A stretch of 64,000 nt of DNA from Macrotis lagotis. Its lineage: Eukaryota; Chordata; Mammalia; Peramelemorphia; Peramelidae. The notes under the pieces were generated by a model. It ran no database searches. It had not been told where the DNA came from and saw only the letters and a list, made by a program, of their open reading frames with translations. Shown piece after piece: positions 20,903 through 31,745 of this stretch (positions within the stretch are counted from its first letter, which is position 1; each line of letters begins with the position of its first letter). The DNA lies in NCBI RefSeq assembly GCF_037893015.1, contig NC_133664.1, forward strand, positions 131,220,600 through 131,284,599, read 5' to 3'. A program made the translations under genes and the position numbers.

Positions 20903-21097
20903 CCCTCTCAACTATGAGACTGTTTTTCTTACAGACAGGCCTTGTTTTTTCAATCACTTTTATCCATTCCATAAAGAAACGTGACTTTTTTTTGCAGTTT
21001 GAAATTACTTTCTCATACTTTTGTTTTTTGGAATTACCTTCACCCATTCTTGATAGAAATGAATATTTCCCCGTCATTATTTTTTTGGGGTTTATTA
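20903..21097. other. T-rich intron 1 segment with degenerate internal repetition
   Basis: Phrases such as cacttttatccattc and ccttcacccattc, each followed by a (g)aaa stretch, recur about 75-80 bp apart. This suggests older tandem copying next to the 20-bp array. Confidence 0.4.
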
Positions 21098-21573
21098 TCA
21101 TCACCTAAAAATGACAATTCTTTTTTTGCTTGCTATATCTATGTACCAGGGAAGGAAATAATTTAATTGGTACTAGTACTGAACCAGGTGCTTGAAGCTT
21201 TATACTTTTTATGTTCTCTAAATTATTTCACAATATTGTTTCTTGTGGAGTTTTTTTTTTTTAAGGTTTTGCAAGGCAAATGGGGTTGAGTGGCTTGCCC
21301 AAGGCCACACAGCTAAGTCATTGAGTGTCTGAAGCCGCATTGGAACTCAGGTACTCCTGACGCCAGTGCTGGTGCTCTATCCACTGCGCCACCTAGCCGC
21401 CCCAGGAATTTGTTTTTTTTTTTTTTTTAGTACCATCACCTAAAATGACAATTCTTTTCATTTGCTATATCTATGTACAAGGAAAGGAAATAATATATTT
21501 TGTACTAGTACTGAACCAGGTGCATGAAGTTTTATACTTCTTATGTTCTTTAAATTAATTCAAAATTGTGTTA
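21098..21573 (+). repeat. Direct duplication of ~145 bp, separated by a SINE
   Basis: Copy A 21,098-21,243 and copy B 21,433-21,573 share atcacctaaaaatgacaattc, tgctatatctatgta, ggaaggaaataat, tactagtactgaaccaggtg, tttatact and ttatgttct. The SINE lies exactly between the copies. Confidence 0.85.
21251..21403 (-). mobile_element. tRNA-head SINE, antisense
   Basis: T-run, aaggttttgcaaggcaaatgg, ttgagtggcttgcccaaggc, then ccactgcgccacctagccgcccc. Still CpG-containing in the tRNA head, so fairly young. Confidence 0.9.
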
Positions 21574-21719
21574 TCTATCTTCATCAGGGAAATCTATTCA
21601 TGACTTATTAATGCTTCTTAGCAAAAGATTGGCCAAACTAAGCAGTACTGAAATTACTGTCATCAGTGAAATCTTGACATAAACTTAGAATATTAGAGAT
21701 GGAAGAAATTCAGAGATTT

Positions 21720-22175
21720 ACATTAGTCCATTCGTTTTCTTTTTTTAATTAAATGACTTTATTTTGAACTTAACATGAGCAAACATAAACAGTACAATAA
21801 AGAACAGAAAAGATATGTGGAAGTAATTTGTTTCATTGTTTAAAGTGTATATTGAATTTAACCATGAAAGTAAAAAAACTGCCCAACTTACCTATGTCTC
21901 ATTCTGTACTTCTGTGTATTAAAAAAGTTATTGCTTTTTCTTTTCTTCTTCACTCCTTACTACCTCTCCCTCCTCTCCCAAATAAGTGATTGAGTACTAT
22001 ATACATAAGAAAGAAACCAAACATATTGGTCATCCCTGTAAAAAGATATGTCACTTCCTACATCCCTAGTCCTTCCTCTGGGGCACTGATAAGTAAACAG
22101 GTCTTTTCAATTTCTTTTTGGTCATTACATTGATTACAATGTCTTTTTGAATATTCCTTTTATACTGTCTTAAGA
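21720..22175. other. Unclassified, perhaps L1 3'-end-like
   Basis: ttgaacttaacatgagcaaac, acagtacaataaagaacaga and the pyrimidine-rich 21,940-21,980 look like an L1 3' end in antisense, but I cannot match it to the other copies here. Confidence 0.3.
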
Positions 22176-22179
22176 GGCC

Positions 22180-22552
22180 CAGATTTCAGTCTTGTCAGAT
22201 TCATTGGGATTTTCTTGGCAGAGATATTGGAGTGCTTTGCCACTTCCTTCTCCAGCTCATTTAACAGGTTTAAGTGACTTGCCCAGGATCACATAGCTAA
22301 TGAAATATCTGAAGCTGACTTTATTTATTTATTTTTTTTAGGTTTTTTTTTTTTGCAAGGCAAATGGGGTTAAGTGGCTTGCCCAAGGCCACACACAGCT
22401 AGGTAATTATTAAGTGTCTGAGACCGGATTTGAACCCAGGTACTCCTGACTCCAAGGCCGGTGCTTTATCCACTACGCCACCTAGCCACCCTGAAGCTGA
22501 TTTTAAACTCATGAAGAAGAGTATTCTCACTATTGACTGGGCCACCTAGCTT
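22180..22552 (-). mobile_element. MAR1-type SINE, antisense, split by a younger SINE
   Basis: Left part 22,180-22,324 (attgggattttcttggcaga, ttccttctccagctcattta, aagtgacttgcccaggatc) and right part 22,491-22,552. They rejoin after removal of 22,325-22,490. Confidence 0.75.
22325..22490 (-). mobile_element. tRNA-head SINE, antisense, nested in MAR1
   Basis: Full-length antisense copy ending actacgccacctagccaccc. TSDs are CTGAAGCTGACTTTA (22,310-22,324) and CTGAAGCTGATTTTA (22,491-22,505). Confidence 0.9.
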
Positions 22553-22596
22553 TGCTGAGGCCCAAGCAAGACTAAGAGTTAAGAAACTCAGGCTAC

Positions 22597-22900
22597 AAGG
22601 GCAGCTAAGGTGGTACAGAGCACTGGCTCTGGAGTCAGGAGGACCCGAGTTCAAATTTGACTTCAAACACTTCTTTTAGGTTTTTTCAAGGCAATGGGAT
22701 TAAGTGGCTTGCCCAAGGCCACACAGCTAGCTAATTATTAAGTGTCTGAGGTTGGATTTTGAACTCAGGCACTCCTCTGACTCCAGGGCCGGTGCTCTAT
22801 CCACTGCACCACTTAGCTGCCCCTGGCTTCAGACACTTAATACTTCACTGTGTGACCTTAACCTCATTGCCTTGCAAAAACAAGACAAAAAACAAAAATA
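22597..22900 (+). mobile_element. tRNA-head SINE, sense, split by an opposite SINE
   Basis: Head agggcagctaaggtggtacag, B box GAGTTCAAATT, then interrupted at about 22,674 and resumed at 22,824 (ggcttcagacacttaatac ... cattgccttgcaaaaac). Outer TSDs are AAACTCAGGCTAC (22,584-22,596) and AAACTCAGGTTAC (22,901-22,913). Confidence 0.9.
22674..22823 (-). mobile_element. tRNA-head SINE, antisense, nested in a SINE
   Basis: Antisense copy of the same general family inside the outer sense copy. The duplicated target is gacttcaaacact / ggcttcagacact. The opposite orientation makes an imperfect foldback. Confidence 0.9.
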
Positions 22901-22913
22901 AAACTCAGGTTAC

Positions 22914-23470
22914 CTGATTATTAATCAATAGTTCTTCCCATTATATCATTTTTTTTTCCATCTTTATGCTCCTTATGGGATAAGGACATGGTACTTGCAT
23001 GGTTTCACTGATAAAGGGAATTCTTCAAGTGAAGTAATTCGAGGTCTGAACCTACTCTGCAATTTAATATCTCAGAGTTACCCAGAACATTTAGACATTC
23101 TCACAAGTCAGATGTTAGAGATGGTAGGTACTGTTGGAGCCCAGTCTTCTGATTTGAAAAGCACACTCTCTGCTCATTATAACATACTACCTCTCAGGTG
23201 CTACACCATAGCTCAGAAGCTAGGAAGTTTTTTTTAACAGACCAGAGAAGCCTTTTTTAAATACCTAATTATGGCTGTGAATACCTTCAGGCTAAGATCC
23301 TGGTTGTTCCCACTTCTCTTAAAATGAGTCTATATGTGAGAGATTCTATTAATGTTTTCTTAACTGATTAAAATGCAGCATTATTATTAAGAAATTGTTT
23401 AAACTTCAAAATATATTTCAAGAGAAATGTTTGGATATATTTGTACACTTAAAAATTTGATTCTAACATT
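22914..23470. other. Intron 1, no repeat recognised
   Basis: An 80-codon plus-strand frame (22,995-23,237) lies here. I recognise no family and see no splice logic, so I do not call it a gene. Confidence 0.3.
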
Positions 23471-23473
23471 AAT

Positions 23474-23716
23474 TTGTTGTTTAGTGATTTCAGTTGTGTC
23501 CAACTTTTTGTGACCCCTTTTTGGGGTTTTCAAAGGATACTGGAGTCATTTTGCCATTTCCTTCTCCATCTCATTTTAGATGAAGAAACAGACAAACCAG
23601 GTTAAGTGACTTACTTGGGATCACATAAGCTAATAAGCATCTGAGGCCAGATCTGAACTCCATTCTTCCTGATTCCAGGCCTGACACTATTCCTTGGACT
23701 ACCTATTTGAACCAAA
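23474..23716 (-). mobile_element. MAR1-type SINE, antisense
   Basis: ttgttgtttagtgatttcag, ttgtgtccaactttttgtgac, ttttggggttttcaaagg, ttgccatttccttctccatc, ggttaagtgacttact, cagatctgaactcc. Confidence 0.85.
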
Positions 23717-23751
23717 TAATGTTTAGGCAATTCAGTAATTTCCCACTGTTC

Positions 23752-23754
<3 letters not shown>

Positions 23755-23816
<62 letters not shown>
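23755..23816. repeat. (CT)n microsatellite at a SINE tail
   Basis: About 31 CT units lie exactly where the T-run of the adjoining antisense SINE would be. Confidence 0.95.
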
Positions 23817-23819
<3 letters not shown>

Positions 23820-23947
23820 AAGGCAATGAGATTAAGTGACTTGCCCAAGGTCACACAGTTAGTATCAAGTGTGTGAGGCTGGATTTGAATTCTGGTACTC
23901 CTGACTCCAGGGTCTGTCCTCTATCCACTACACCACCTAACTGCCCC
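23817..23947 (-). mobile_element. tRNA-head SINE, antisense
   Basis: taaggcaatgagattaagtgac through to caccacctaactgcccc. The A-tail has been replaced by the (CT)n array. Confidence 0.9.
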
Positions 23948-24156
23948 CTTCTCTCCCACTATTTGTGATAGAACTTGGGGCTTTCTTGATGAAGATACTC
24001 TTAAGACCCTAAAGTCTAATTTGAACTCTGAAAGGCTTCCTGACTTGAATCTTGACACTAGCCACTGGGCCCCTAGTAGTATATAATTGAATATATATAT
24101 TTTTAAATTATAAAGGTATTAAAGGGGGAAATGGAAATCTGAATAACATTTGAGTT

Positions 24157-24262
24157 AGAATTGAGCCAGCTAGGTGAAGAGACTACTTGATATACTTAGA
24201 TTTTAGTCTAATCTCAGACACTAGTGACCTCAGGTGAGTCACTTAATCTGACTCAATTCATA
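24157..24262 (+). mobile_element. SINE fragment, sense
   Basis: agccagctaggtgaagagac, aatctcagacactagtgacc and caggtgagtcacttaatctg resemble a worn tRNA-head SINE. Confidence 0.6.
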
Positions 24263-24525
24263 GCAAACTGGAGATAATAAACTAGGAAGAATTACTTGAT
24301 TTTTGTAAAAGGCTATAGAAATGCCAACAGTTATTAAATACAGAGCAGGAGGAACTTGGTTAAATAAATGTCTCTAGTCATTTTCTAGTGGTAAAAGGTT
24401 ATATTTTCCCTAGTCAGTAATCATTCTAACAATTTTCTTTGGAATTTTCCTAAATAAGAGTAGATAAATCTTTCTAGTGAATGATAAATTTTACCTTTCT
24501 CCCAAAAGAGTCATACCTTCCTTAT

Positions 24526-24663
24526 ATATTTTTTTTTAGTTTTTGCAAGGCAGTGGGATTAAGTGACTTGCCCAGGGTCATATAGCTAGATAATTATTAT
24601 GTGTCTGAGATCCGATTTGAACTCAGGGTCCATGCACTATCCACTGTGTCACCTAGATTCCCC
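24526..24663 (-). mobile_element. tRNA-head SINE, antisense
   Basis: tttttgcaaggcagtgggatt, ttgcccagggtcatatagct, to tgtgtcacctagattccc. A few bases are missing in the tRNA-like head. Confidence 0.85.
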
Positions 24664-24867
24664 TTTCCTTACATTTTCTTAATTTTCCTTTTTCCCTTCT
24701 ACTTTTTCACTTAAATTTTAATTGTTATGTTAATTTTTAGAAGAGATCTATTTCTGTATTATTTTAGTTCTTAAAGTCTGATGGTGGGAAGGTTGAAGGA
24801 GCCAGACAGAGCACCTCTAAATCTATATAGTTCAGAATCCACAATTATAACCAAAATGTTTTGGACT

Positions 24868-25048
24868 TGATTTAAAGGATTTGAATTGAGAATCAGCAGA
24901 TTTAGTTCTGCCATAAGCCATCTGCTTGAATGATCATGGAGTAAGTTGCTTATTGTTTTGGGGACTTAATTTTCTCATCTCTGATATAAGGGGATTGGAT
25001 TAGTCTTTCAGAATACTTTTAGATCAAGTTCTGTTATTCTGTGATGTT
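24868..25048 (+). mobile_element. MIR-type SINE, sense
   Basis: attgagaatcagcagatttag, gatcatggagtaagttgc, cttaattttctcatctctga, aaggggattggattagtc, ctgttattctgtgatg. Confidence 0.7.
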
Positions 25049-25049
25049 T

Positions 25050-26645
25050 CTCAAGAGGTTTCCTATAGTATTTAACTTTTAAAATATTTTCATTGTAAGA
25101 CTTTGAAGATGAGATGTCCATAAACTCATTTTTATCCTACTGCTGCAATTTACTCACCAATTTACTCAGCCATTTCTACTTTTCTTCTTAAGCCTATTAA
25201 GCAAGGATCTTGATAATATTCTTCCTCACCAAGATAGTTATCTCTTCTATGAGGTCATTTATGAGTACAATGGTTGTTTTTTTTGTTTGTTTGTTTGTTT
25301 CAGTTGAGTTAGTTTCTATATTTTGGTGTGAAAAGGTTATATGTAAATGAATAATGAATCCACTTCTGAACTGAATGTGGTTACCACGGATTATGTTGCA
25401 ACAAAAATAATAGTCAGCTAATGCTTTATAAACAATTTGCCAATGTTGACATGAATGTAAAATATTTCTGAAAAGCAAAATATGATTTATACTAAATGCA
25501 AGTATGAGTGGTTGTTGGGAAACTGCCTTCCACATCATTTTGATTGATAATTTTCTATTTAATTTATTTATGCTACATTAGGAAATACAGTTATTTGAGA
25601 TGAAAATGGTGATGCTTTATTTGTATATAAAATTGTACCTTTTGGTGTCTCATATTACCAGAACATCTCATTCCCTTCCCACCTCCTATTTATTATGATT
25701 TTGTCTTTGAAATCTTGCTTTATGACTTTTTTTCCTTTTTTCTTGGAACTTATTCATCTCTTCCCCTTCTCTCCCCCTCCCTTTTGTGTAACATTTGGAT
25801 AATTTTAGCAATAATTTTAGGTTGTAACCTTTTGAAATTTTTTCAAGATGAATTATAGGATTAAAGGAGAAGAAAAAAATTTAACTAGATAGCCACCTTA
25901 GGAAAGGGTACCACTTTCTTACTGTATTAGATCAAGCTATAACTTATTTTTAATCCAGTCTATTTTAGCAGTACTGGAAAAATAAAGAAGGAATCATGTG
26001 GCATTTAGTTTTATATTCCTTTCCAGGTAAGAAAGAGTAGGTGGCTATATATTTATGTGAATATATATTCATATTCATGACAAGTGATATACTTACCCTA
26101 ATCCTTCATAGCTCACTTTCAGAAAGAAATCTTTAGAGTACTTTTCAGTTTTTTATTTCCTCATTCCTTACTTTTTTCTTGTTAATAATTCTAATATCTG
26201 CCAGTTTTAATGGCCCTTTCCATGCCCTTAAATGAACTGAACTCTGTACCATCTGGAATGGCAAAGACAGCATCTTATTCATTGTGAGATTAGTCATCAT
26301 TCCCCTGTAAAATGCAAATCACTGACTATCAGAATTGAAAATTCCCAGCTAGCCATAATATTGACTTCTTCTCTCAATTTTTCCACTTTCAAGTCAGTAT
26401 TTTGTGATTGTACAATTTAGAGGCTATTATTTGGCATATCCAGTTATTATCCATCTTTGCTTCTATTTAGTTCAGGCTTTTTTTTTTTTAAATGATAGAC
26501 TGCTTCCCATACGTGTCACTGAAACTGTATATACATTTAGGTTGTCTGGTCCAGAGGGCCATCTTCTTTGAATTTGCTTTAACTGTAGAACCAAAAGGAT
26601 GATGGACTCTTCAGAGACCCTCTGATAACTACTCTGTATTATTAG
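25050..26645. other. Repeat-poor block of FAM3C intron 1
   Basis: About 1.6 kb with no transposable element that I can see, unlike its surroundings. Open frames on the minus strand (25,197-25,538; 26,472-26,732) are unrecognised. A candidate for conserved non-coding sequence, by inference only. Confidence 0.4.
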
Positions 26646-26649
26646 TTGA

Positions 26650-27165
26650 GTCCCAGCTACCCCAAGCCCAAGTTCATGAAATGCCTGCTCTGGGCAAGGC
26701 ACTAATACGGAAATGAAAAATGGCATGGTCATTTGAGGAACTTAGATTCTGTGTCATGGGAGGGGATGCCATCTGTAGGTGGGGTATAGGCATAAGTCTG
26801 ACAGAAGGTAGAGAATAGATTCTAACAACTCTGTAAGTTTAAGGAGAGAGAGAATCACTTTCATCTTGAAGTTATCAGCTTAAATTGGACCTTGAAAAAA
26901 AAAGAGAATGGTGCCTTTTGGTCCAACCCCCTCAAATGAAAAGAAGTTAATTCTTTCCAAGGACACTCAGAAAGTTCGCAGACTTGAAATTTGACTATAG
27001 AGTTCAAATTCTTTCCATTGTACAGATTGTGAAGGTCTCTAAATGACAGTTTGGGTATTTTCTCAAGGTAGAATGTAACTTAAAAATTTTTTTGAGATAT
27101 TAGGAAAATTGATTTGGCAGCTTCATGAAGAGATAAGAAGGGGAGAGTAGGAGGCAATCCAATAA
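26650..27165 (-). mobile_element. Scattered L2 fragments, antisense
   Basis: 26,670-26,750 looks like the antisense L2 3' end (aatgcctgctctgggcaaggc, aggaacttagattctgtg). 27,090-27,165 looks like the L2 body (gatttggcagcttcatgaag). The sequence between is unclassified. Confidence 0.45.
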
Positions 27166-27940
27166 TATCAGTGAGCTGTTATATATTATATTTGAATTTT
27201 GGTAGGGTCACTTTTTTTTGTTTGTTTTTCTGCCATTATCAGCTGAGACAGTCTAGTTAGATGCCGCCCCTTTCTCCTGAGGAAGGAAGGAGGGAGGAGG
27301 AGGTTGTAGTATGCTGTAGTATGTAAGCAGAAAGAGCCAGTTTGAGATTGGAGAATCTCTATGTGTAGCCACTAAAATTGAACTGAATTCTCTCTGCCTT
27401 TTTATCTGACTTTTTTGTTACTGTATTTTTATCTAATTGATTAAAAGGGATCTCAGGTCTATTTATTGAACATTGATATACTTTTAAAAAGGTTCTGACT
27501 CTTCTCTTCTTCAGTATAAAACATTGTAAGCCTCACTGTTGTTCTGGGATCTTTCAGGTTGGTATGCAGTTGTGGTAGAGATGCTCAACTCCTAATTGAA
27601 CCTCATATGTGCAGTGTGACATTACCTAAATAAGAACAGAGTTGTTTTGATACCAAATTGTAATTAGATAAATTCTCTTTAATCATAAGTGCTTCGGCAT
27701 GTTAAATCCACGATTCAAATGATAAACTAGTGAGAGAAATTTAATAAAATAGGTATCTATCATCTCTTTGCAAGTGCCCATTTTGTAAGGAAAATGGTAT
27801 TTAATCATTTTGTTGGTGATAGAGGAGAGAAGAAGCAATGAGCAAGAGTAGGAAAGTCTTACTGTTTTCTTAAAGTGGGTTCATTAATGTACACTGCTAT
27901 TTACATGTAAGAAGTGATAATGAAGATGAGTAATATGTGA
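27166..27940. other. Intron 1, nothing recognised
   Basis: No repeat family or gene identified. Contains a purine-rich stretch at about 27,280-27,305. Confidence 0.4.
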
Positions 27941-27944
27941 CCTC

Positions 27945-28135
27945 TATTTTTTAATTGAAAGTTTTATATTTCCAATTACATGCAGGCATAGTTTTTCAAC
28001 ATTCATCCGTTTGCAAATTTATGAGTTCTACTTTTTCCTACCACTCTCTCCATGGTGGAGCACAGTTAGGTAAAAGTTGTACATGTGTATTCTGTTTAAC
28101 ATAATTACATATTAATCATCTTGTAAAAGTAGAAT
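27945..28135 (-). mobile_element. L1 3'-end fragment, antisense
   Basis: Same 3' untranslated text as at 17,914 and 35,307: ttccaattacatgcaggcatag, tttttcaacattcatccgtttg, taaaagttgtacatgtgtat. Confidence 0.75.
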
Positions 28136-28199
28136 TTTAAAGTTTTGCCCTTGAGTTCCATGTGACTTCATAAACACAGGATAAGGGGAAATGTGGGTA

Positions 28200-28370
28200 G
28201 TTAATTGGATAGTGAGCCAGATTTGGAGTCAGGACCTTTTTTTTAATCTCATTTTTTTCACTAGCTTGGTTATTTTGAACAAATTACTTAGTTTCTCCAA
28301 CTCTCAGTTTCCTCATTTATAAAAGTAAGGGATTTGGATATGTTTGGATATGATACTTGACCTCTTTTCA
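28200..28370 (+). mobile_element. MIR-type SINE, sense
   Basis: gatagtgagccagatttggag, ttttgaacaaattacttag, ctctcagtttcctcatttat, aagtaagggatttggatatg. Confidence 0.65.
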
Positions 28371-28579
28371 GGACTGGAATTGACTGAGGCCAGTTTTCTT
28401 GCAGTTGAGATTCTGTATAGGAGCAACATGAAACAATCATTCAGCACTTACCAAAAAAAAAGAGATTTACTTAATTACAGAAGCCTATTCTGAGAAAGGT
28501 ATACCATTAAAGATACAAGACTTAATTCATCTGAGTGGAGCTCCTTGTCTTGTATTACTCATTGTGATTATTACCCACA

Positions 28580-28665
28580 CATCTGAGAACTACTCCCAAC
28601 TACTTGGGGCTCAGAAGTTGAGGTGGTGATGTCTGAGCCTTTAAACCTCTGTGCCAACCTAGACT
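28580..28665 (+). other. Possible 7SL-like fragment
   Basis: ctactcccaactacttgggg, gttgaggtggtgatgtctgag and tctgtgccaacctagac recall 7SL RNA wording (tagtcccagctactcgggag, gctgaggtggga). Similarity is by eye over under 90 bp, and it may be chance. Confidence 0.2.
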
Positions 28666-28934
28666 AAGGAAGTTATTACCTTTTAAGGAAAAAAATTAGT
28701 CTAACTGCATGAGGGAGGAAGGGATAAATGTTTATTCATCTATTTAACCTCGAAGGGACTAAAAAGGAATAGGACCTTTTTAGCTCTAAGTATATGATCC
28801 TGATTACTATGTGGCTAGAAAGCAGTTCTTGTGAGAGAAAACTATATAACTTAAGTGTAAAGGGGCAGCCAGAACAGCCGATGAAAACTTATACTACATT
28901 AATAGAAATATATAATCTCCTGAGAAAAAGGTAA

Positions 28935-29345
28935 TTAGCTAGATTCTAACCTGGTCTGACTGTATTTAGAATAAATCATCCAGTTTTGGGCATCACATTT
29001 TAAAAACAGCAGATTTGGTGGAGTATGTCCAGAAGAGGGTGACTTAGAAAATGAAGGGTCTTGAAAAGATTCCTAAAATCATGAAAGGAATTTAGAGCTA
29101 TTATACTTGGATGTAAAAGGTAGAACTTAAATGAATAGAAGTTATTGGGAGGTTCAGCTTGAGAAAGCATTTCCTGACAATTAGAATTGTCCAAATCCCT
29201 TTGGGGGGGTGAATTTTCTGCACTCAAAATGTTTAAGCAAAGTTTGAATGACTTGTTTGGGATGTCATGGATGGAATTCATGTCTTAGGTTGGAGATGAC
29301 TTTTAAGGACCCTTCAGATCCTAAAACTCTGAGTCTATTTGTGAG
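28935..29345 (+). mobile_element. CR1/L3-family LINE 3' end, sense
   Basis: agttttgggcatcacatttta, ccagaagagggtgacttag, tcctgacaattagaattgtcc, gtttaagcaaagtttgaatg, and the tail ggttggagatgacttttaagg acccttcagatcctaaaactctgag, as in CR1/L3 3' ends. Confidence 0.75.
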
Positions 29346-30060
29346 GAAGGTCAGCTAAAACATTCAGGTAAATTTATTTCTAGGAAATTGCCAGGAATTC
29401 TTTCTTGTACCTTGTTCTAATGGTGTTCATAAATTGAATTTCTTGTTTATGAAAACAGCAGAATTACTTTTATAAGTCTTCTCTTGGAATGTAGTATGCT
29501 TTTTTTATGTTTTTTATATGTTTTTATTTTACAAATTTCTCCTTTGTTCACTGGCTTGTTGGTCAATAGGTACTTGCTAGGTGCTTTTGGTGTTCCCAAC
29601 TTACCTATTTTCACTTTTATTACTCTCTTTCAGTTCCTTGAAAAATGCCACAGAACTCCTACTTAAGCAAATTTTACCTCCCCTTAATAATTAGAAATAT
29701 TTAGAATTTAGCTCAGATCAAGGTTGATATTCAGTTTTTGCCAAACAAGTTTGATAGAACCTATTCAAATTAATGTTAGTCACTTTGCATTTTTAATAAT
29801 ATTTCTTACCCTTATTCTCGAGTAAAAGACATACTTATGAAAATATATTACACTCTGCATAGGAAGATCTTATTCATCATTGATTCTATACAGCATGTAG
29901 TGGGTTTTTATTTTTACTTATTTTCTCAGAGGGACTGTAAAACAGATGTAGTCAGTTTGGTAAACTCTTTTTTTTTAATATTTTGAGTTTTACAATTTTT
30001 CTCCCAATCTTACTCCCCACCCCCCAACTCACTTTGAGTAGTAAATCTGCAGCAGAGATG
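29346..30060. other. Intron 1, with a short L1-like 3' end
   Basis: 29,965-30,040 (atattttgagttttacaatttttctccc then a C-rich stretch) matches the start of the antisense L1 copies at 31,240 and 41,230. The rest is unclassified. Confidence 0.5.
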
Positions 30061-30064
30061 ATCG

Positions 30065-30720
30065 GGGATCAACAAGCACTAATTTAGCACCTACATATGC
30101 CAAGTTTTCTCCTTGATGTTGGAGATGCCAAGGCGAAAAAAGAAATAGCCCTTTTCAGGGGTAGCTAGGTGATGCAGTGGATAGAGCACCAGCCCTAGAA
30201 TAAGGAGGACCTAAATTCAAATCTGGACTCAGACATTTAATAATTACATAGCTGTGTGGCCTTGGTTCTGTCACTTAGCCCCATTGCCTTGCAAAACAAA
30301 ACAAAAGACAAAAACAAGAAATAATTCTTTTCATCAGGCAATTTGTGCTATCTGGGAAGACAGTGTGCTCTTTTATAAGTACATACAAAATAAATACAAG
30401 GTTATTTTTTTGTGGGATTTCACTAGCATTTAGACTTATCAGGAAAGACCTTTGAAGGGAAGTAGGAATTACAAGAAGTGGGGGAGATTCTATGTAACAG
30501 ACTTGGGGCCAGTCTATATAAAGACATCGAGATAGCTGAAATTGGGAATAAGTAAAGGAGAGGCAAATTATGAAGGGCTTTAAATGCTAAACCAGAGAAG
30601 ATTGTATTTGAACTAGAGTCAGACCTATAATTATGACAAAATCATTAATAGAGGCAGAGTTGATATTGTATACTATTAGATTTCTAACTAAATGTTCTTA
30701 TATTTAATTTATGTCAAAAG
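30065..30720 (-). mobile_element. L2 LINE 3' half, antisense, with SINE insertion
   Basis: Starts with the L2 3' end (gggatcaacaagcactaattt, tagcacctacatatgccaag) and resumes after the SINE (aggaaagacctttgaaggg, ggcaaattatgaagggcttt, aatgctaaaccagagaagatt). Confidence 0.65.
30158..30316 (+). mobile_element. tRNA-head SINE, sense
   Basis: A box region tagctaggtgatgcagtgg, then ctaaattcaaatctgg, and tail gccttgcaaaacaaaac. TSDs are AAGAAATAGCCCTTTTCA (30,140-30,157) and AAGAAATAATTCTTTTCA (from 30,317). Confidence 0.9.
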
Positions 30721-30737
30721 TAACTAATTGTAATCTT

Positions 30738-30893
30738 TTTAAAAAATTTTATTTATTTAAAACAATGGGGTTAAGTGACTTGCCCAAAGTTACACAGCTA
30801 GGCAATTATTAAGTGTCTGAGGTCAGATTTGAACTCAGGTTCTCCTGATTCAAGGATTGGTGTCTATCCACAGTACCACCTAGTGGCCCTCTG
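30738..30893 (-). mobile_element. tRNA-head SINE, antisense
   Basis: aatggggttaagtgacttgc through to taccacctagtggccc. TSDs are CTAATTGTAATCTT (30,724-30,737) and CTAGTTGCAATCTT (30,894-30,907). Confidence 0.9.
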
Positions 30894-31225
30894 CTAGTTG
30901 CAATCTTACACATATATAGGAGTAGAGGAAACCAATGGACTGTTTGTATATAATCTTAAAGATGTTGTAGCTCTGATTGACTAGAGTCCTCATTTCTACT
31001 TAAAACTTAGAAAGCTTCAGCAATTTTAGAGAGGCATTAACTGAATTAATAAATTATGCATCATAAAATATTTATTTTAATGTGATTATCATTTTTGAAT
31101 ATATTTCAGATACAGAGTATACATATTATACATATGAGTATATGTCTCAGAGTGTGTGTGTGTATGTATAGTTGGGAGATGTTGAACAAAATAAATAAAA
31201 GTATAATGAAGCATAGATAACATGA

Positions 31226-31734
31226 CTTTTCTCATTTTTTTAAAGAAAGATTTTATTTATTTTGAGTTTTACAACTTTTCTCCTATTCTTGCTCCCCTCC
31301 CCCCACCCCCTACAGAAGGCATTCTGTTAGTCTTTAAATTGTTTCCATGGTATACATTAATCCAAGTTGAATGTGATGAGAGAGAAATCATATCCTTAAG
31401 GAAGAAAAATAAAGTATAAGAGATAGCAAAATTACATAATAAGATAATGGTCCCCCCCCCCCCATTTGGTCTTTGTTCAAACTCCACAATTCTTTCTCTG
31501 GGACAGATGGTATTTTCCATTGCGGATAGCCCAAAATTGTCCCTAATTGTTGCACTGATGGAATGAGCAAGTCCATCAAGGTTGATCATCACCCCCAAAT
31601 TGCTTTTGGGGTATAAAATGTTCTTCTGGTTCTGCTCATCTTGCTCAGCATCAGTTCATGCAAATCCTTCTATGCCTCCCTGAATTCCCATCCCTCCTGC
31701 TTTCTAATAGAACAGTAGTGTTCCAGATAACATG
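31226..31734 (-). mobile_element. 5'-truncated L1, antisense, with perfect TSD
   Basis: About 509 bp: 3' end with C-rich tracts (31,294-31,311 and twelve C at 31,452-31,463) then the C-terminal ORF2 region (gttctgctcatcttgctcag; atagaacagtagtgttcca). Flanked by exact AGATAACATGA (31,215-31,225 and 31,735-31,745). Confidence 0.9.
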
Positions 31735-31745
31735 ATATTTTAAAA

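Noticed and set aside
22995-23237. 80-codon plus-strand frame in intron 1, considered as an alternative FAM3C exon
   Set aside because: No good acceptor/donor pair seen in phase with FAM3C, and no similarity to FAM3 proteins.
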